Source of the DNA: SIG459 sp045538735
GTDB lineage: Bacteria; Bacillota; Clostridia; Oscillospirales; Oscillospiraceae
Length of the DNA stretch: 5,285 nucleotides
Direction of reading: 5' to 3'
Assembly: GCA_045538735.1 (NCBI GenBank)
Contig: JAZSRY010000036.1
Coordinates: 1-5,285 of the forward strand
The position numbers were made by a program, and so were the translations under genes. Below the pieces are notes generated by a model, which searched no databases, was not told the origin of the DNA, and saw only the letters and a list, made by a program, of their open reading frames with translations. Position 1 is the first letter of the stretch, and every line of letters starts with the position of its first letter. Below are positions 3,244 through 5,285 of the stretch, in pieces.

Positions 3244-5193
3244 ATGAAAAACGCAAAGAAACTGCTCGCTCTGCTTCTTGCTGTTGTCATGGTAGTTGCT
3301 CTCTTCGCAGCTTGCGGCCAGACTCCCGCTGCTCCTGCTGAGCCCGTAACTCCCGCTGACCCTGCAACCCCCGCAGATCCTGCAACCCCCAGCCCTGACG
3401 ACGAGCCCGACACTCTCGTTGTTCAGACTCAGAACTTCGACGGTAAGTTCTCTCCCTTCTTCTACACCAACGACTACGAGTCTCAGGTTCTCGGCCTGAC
3501 CCATCAGGGTCTTCTCGGCACTGACCGTGAAGGCGCTGTCGTTCTGAAGGGTATCGAAGGTGAAGTTCGCCCCTACAACGGCACCGACTACACCTATGAC
3601 GGAATTGCTAACCTCGAGATCACCGAGAACGAAGACGGCACCGTTTATTATGATATCACCATGCGTGAGGACATTCAGTTCTCCGACGGTGAGTACATGA
3701 CCATCGATGACGTTATCTTCACCCTCTACGTCATGCTCGACCCCACCTTTGACGGTATCTCCACCTTCTACTCCCTGCCCATCGAAGGCCTTGAGGCTTT
3801 CCGCAGCGGCATGGACGCTCGTATGAACCTTATCCTTGCTGCAGGTCCCGATGGCTATGAAGCTACCGAGTACTTCACCGAGGATCAGTACAACACCTTC
3901 TGGGCTGCTTTCGACGCTGCTGGTCTGAAGTTCTGCCAGGAGATCGTTGACTACTGCATCGCTGCCGGCTACGGCACCGACTGCGCAACCGCAGCTCCCG
4001 CTTGGGGCTATGAGGTTGCTACCATTGAAGAGTTCTGGGCAGCTATCATTGATAACTTCGGCTATGATCTCTCCGACAACGGCATCAACTATGAGTCTGC
4101 TGGCACCTCCATCTCCACCTTCATCGCAAACGAGCTGGGCGACGCTGCCGGCGAGTTCCAGGCTGGTGTTCAGACCGGTGAGTCTGCTCCCAACGTTTCT
4201 GGTATCCAGAAGATCGATGATTACAGCCTCCGCATCGTCCTCACTGAGGTCAATGCTAACGCCATCTACCAGATGGGTCAGACCGTCTGCCCCCTCCACT
4301 ACTATGGCGACGAAGCTCTCTATGACTATGAGAACAACATGTTCGGTTTCAACAAGGGCGATCTGAGCATCGTCAAGGCTGTTACCACTCAGCCTGTTGG
4401 CTCCGGCCCCTACACCTTCGAAGGCTATGAGAACGGCGTTGTTACCCTGAAGGCCAACCCCCTCTACTTCAAGGGCTGCCCCAAGATCGAGTACATCCTC
4501 TACAAGGAAGGCCAGGATGCTGATAAGGTTCCCGGCGTTATCTCCGGCACTGTAGATATCACCGATCCCAGCTACTCCACCGAAGTTGCTAACCAGATCA
4601 AGGAAGCAAACGGCGGCAACGTTACCGGCGATGTCATCACCACAAACATGGTTGCTAACCTTGGTTACGGCTACGTTGGCTTTGCTGCAAAGAACGTCTG
4701 CGTCGACACCGGCGCCGGCGAGGCTGACTGGGGCTCCGAGGCTTCCAGAAACCTGCGTAAGGCTATCGCTACCGTTATCTCCGTATACCGCGATGTCGCT
4801 GTTGACTCCTACTACGGCGAGTTCGCAAACGTTATCAACTATCCCATCTCTGACACCTCCTGGGCTGCTCCCCGTGTAACTGACGAGGGCTACCAGATTG
4901 CTTTCTCCGTTGACGTAAACGGTGAGCCCATCTACACCGAAGGCATGACCGCTGAAGAGAAGTACGAGGCTGCCAAGGCTGCTGCTCTCGGTTACTTCGA
5001 GGCTGCTGGCTACACCGTAGCTGACGGCAAGGTCGTTGACGGCCCCAAGATGGATGTTGAAGTTATGGTTGGCGGCGGCGGCACCGGCGACCACCCCACC
5101 TTCATGGCTCCGGCCCTCGCTTCCCAGGGTCCCAAGGAAATCGGCTTCAACCTCGGTTTCTGTTTCGGAGGAATCGGTGTCGACATAGGTTGA
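3244..5193 (+). CDS. Oligopeptide-type ABC transporter substrate-binding lipoprotein (SBP_bac_5 family), C-terminus lost at a junction near 5157
   Basis: The product binds a solute, probably a peptide, outside the membrane and delivers it to an ABC permease not seen here. Residues 1-24 form a lipoprotein signal (two Lys pairs, a hydrophobic core, then LFAAC with lipidated Cys24). An Ala/Pro/Asp/Thr linker follows (about 26-55) with DPATPA repeats, the DNA repeating GCAACCCCC. Family hallmarks are IQFSDGEYMTIDDVIFTLYV (about 144-163) and QPVGSGPYTFEGYENGVVTL (about 383-402) followed by ANPLYFKGCPKIEYIL. MVGGGGTGDHPTFMA (about 608-622) and KEIGFNL (about 632-638) belong to the last part of such proteins. 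The final residues, GFCFGGIGVDIG, do not look like the family, and the roughly 100 C-terminal residues that normally follow are missing. Codon use is very biased (AAC, GAC, ATC, GCT), unlike the repressor operon, which suggests high expression. Substrate specificity cannot be read from the sequence. Confidence 0.9.
   Translation: MKNAKKLLALLLAVVMVVALFAACGQTPAAPAEPVTPADPATPADPATPSPDDEPDTLVVQTQNFDGKFSPFFYTNDYESQVLGLTHQGLLGTDREGAVVLKGIEGEVRPYNGTDYTYDGIANLEITENEDGTVYYDITMREDIQFSDGEYMTIDDVIFTLYVMLDPTFDGISTFYSLPIEGLEAFRSGMDARMNLILAAGPDGYEATEYFTEDQYNTFWAAFDAAGLKFCQEIVDYCIAAGYGTDCATAAPAWGYEVATIEEFWAAIIDNFGYDLSDNGINYESAGTSISTFIANELGDAAGEFQAGVQTGESAPNVSGIQKIDDYSLRIVLTEVNANAIYQMGQTVCPLHYYGDEALYDYENNMFGFNKGDLSIVKAVTTQPVGSGPYTFEGYENGVVTLKANPLYFKGCPKIEYILYKEGQDADKVPGVISGTVDITDPSYSTEVANQIKEANGGNVTGDVITTNMVANLGYGYVGFAAKNVCVDTGAGEADWGSEASRNLRKAIATVISVYRDVAVDSYYGEFANVINYPISDTSWAAPRVTDEGYQIAFSVDVNGEPIYTEGMTAEEKYEAAKAAALGYFEAAGYTVADGKVVDGPKMDVEVMVGGGGTGDHPTFMAPALASQGPKEIGFNLGFCFGGIGVDIG
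5151..5165. other. Probable chimeric junction or rearrangement breakpoint inside the substrate-binding protein gene
   Basis: Up to KEIGFNL (codons ending near 5157) the plus strand reads as the substrate-binding protein. From about 5158 the plus frame reads GFCFGGIGVDIG and stops, and the minus strand instead reads as Ser/Glu/Thr-rich coding sequence. The bases TTCAACCTCGG read sensibly both ways (FNL on plus, TEVE on minus), which allows a few bases of microhomology at the join. Whether this is a real inversion or recombination or an assembly artefact cannot be decided from the sequence. Confidence 0.6.
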
Positions 5194-5285
5194 CTCGGTT
5201 ATACCCGAGGACTCCTCTGTAGAGGATGCCTCTTCGTCCGAGGACTGCTCCTGCTTTGAGGTATCATCTTTTGAAGTGGTGGCTT
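5160..5285 (-). CDS. Fragment of a Ser/Glu/Thr-rich protein on the minus strand, cut by the junction
   Basis: Read leftwards from the right edge, in the frame whose first full codon begins at 5283, the minus strand gives ATTSKDDTSKQEQSSDEEAS, then STEESSGITESTYVDTDSSETETE, without a stop. This composition is typical of the linker just after the signal peptide of secreted lipoproteins in Clostridia, so the start codon may lie just outside the window. In DNA, CCGAGGACT occurs twice (5205-5213 and 5238-5246), as expected in low-complexity coding sequence. Left of about 5160 the same frame stays open for about 2 kb, but there it is only the antisense of the substrate-binding protein gene, so the real gene is interrupted at the junction. 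The function is unknown. The alternative is that this is non-coding sequence with chance low complexity. Confidence 0.5.

Noticed and set aside
3196..5285. Very long open frame on the minus strand opposite the substrate-binding protein gene
   Set aside because: It arises from the strong codon bias of the plus-strand gene, which leaves few antisense stops. The translation is a Val/Gly/Ala/Asp-rich string without domain features, and the start at 5094 has no ribosome binding site. Only the part right of about 5160 looks like genuine coding sequence.

Overview
The window looks like a piece of a low-to-mid-GC Bacillota genome, most likely a gut-type Clostridia (Oscillospiraceae/Ruminococcaceae-like). 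This is inference. It rests on strong AGGAG-type ribosome binding sites, compact intrinsic terminators, Thr-Pro linkers in exported proteins, a lipoprotein signal typical of Bacillota, and an S24 repressor next to a small protein that I recall from Clostridia SOS/Y-polymerase cassettes. No species can be named from the sequence.

Layout from left to right. (1) Positions 1-407 (+) hold the C-terminal end of a probably exported protein: a Thr-Pro linker followed by an unrecognised domain of about 115 residues. It ends at an intrinsic terminator (421-454). (2) A near-consensus promoter (TTGACT, 17 bp, TATAAT; 524-552) drives a compact three-gene operon: an S24/LexA-like repressor (577-1386), a 66-residue Cro/C1-type HTH protein (1410-1610) and a 91-residue basic protein (1615-1890). 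The operon faces a minus-strand flavodoxin-fold oxidoreductase (1981-2622), and the two share a bidirectional terminator (1946-1977). (3) Position 2782 starts a 28-codon ORF with a good ribosome binding site, encoding a single-span membrane peptide. (4) A 273-bp non-coding element (2866-3138) has 27-bp terminal inverted repeats and ends in TA on both sides. It is a MITE-like element with the signature of mariner/IS630-type (TA-target) insertion. A 59-bp relative consisting of just the two end repeats lies at 1888-1946. (5) A highly biased, probably highly expressed gene for an oligopeptide-type ABC transporter substrate-binding lipoprotein starts at 3244. Its homology appears to stop near 5157, where the sequence switches to what reads as the antisense of a different Ser/Glu/Thr-rich protein. 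The right end is therefore either a rearrangement breakpoint or an assembly chimera.

The most notable observations are these. The two TA-bounded elements each sit exactly on the stop codon of the upstream ORF, and the stop is preserved because the element begins TAG. The long element can fold as a three-armed structure. The repressor/HTH/small-protein cassette has no Y-family polymerase beside it. The substrate-binding protein gene ends in a chimeric junction.
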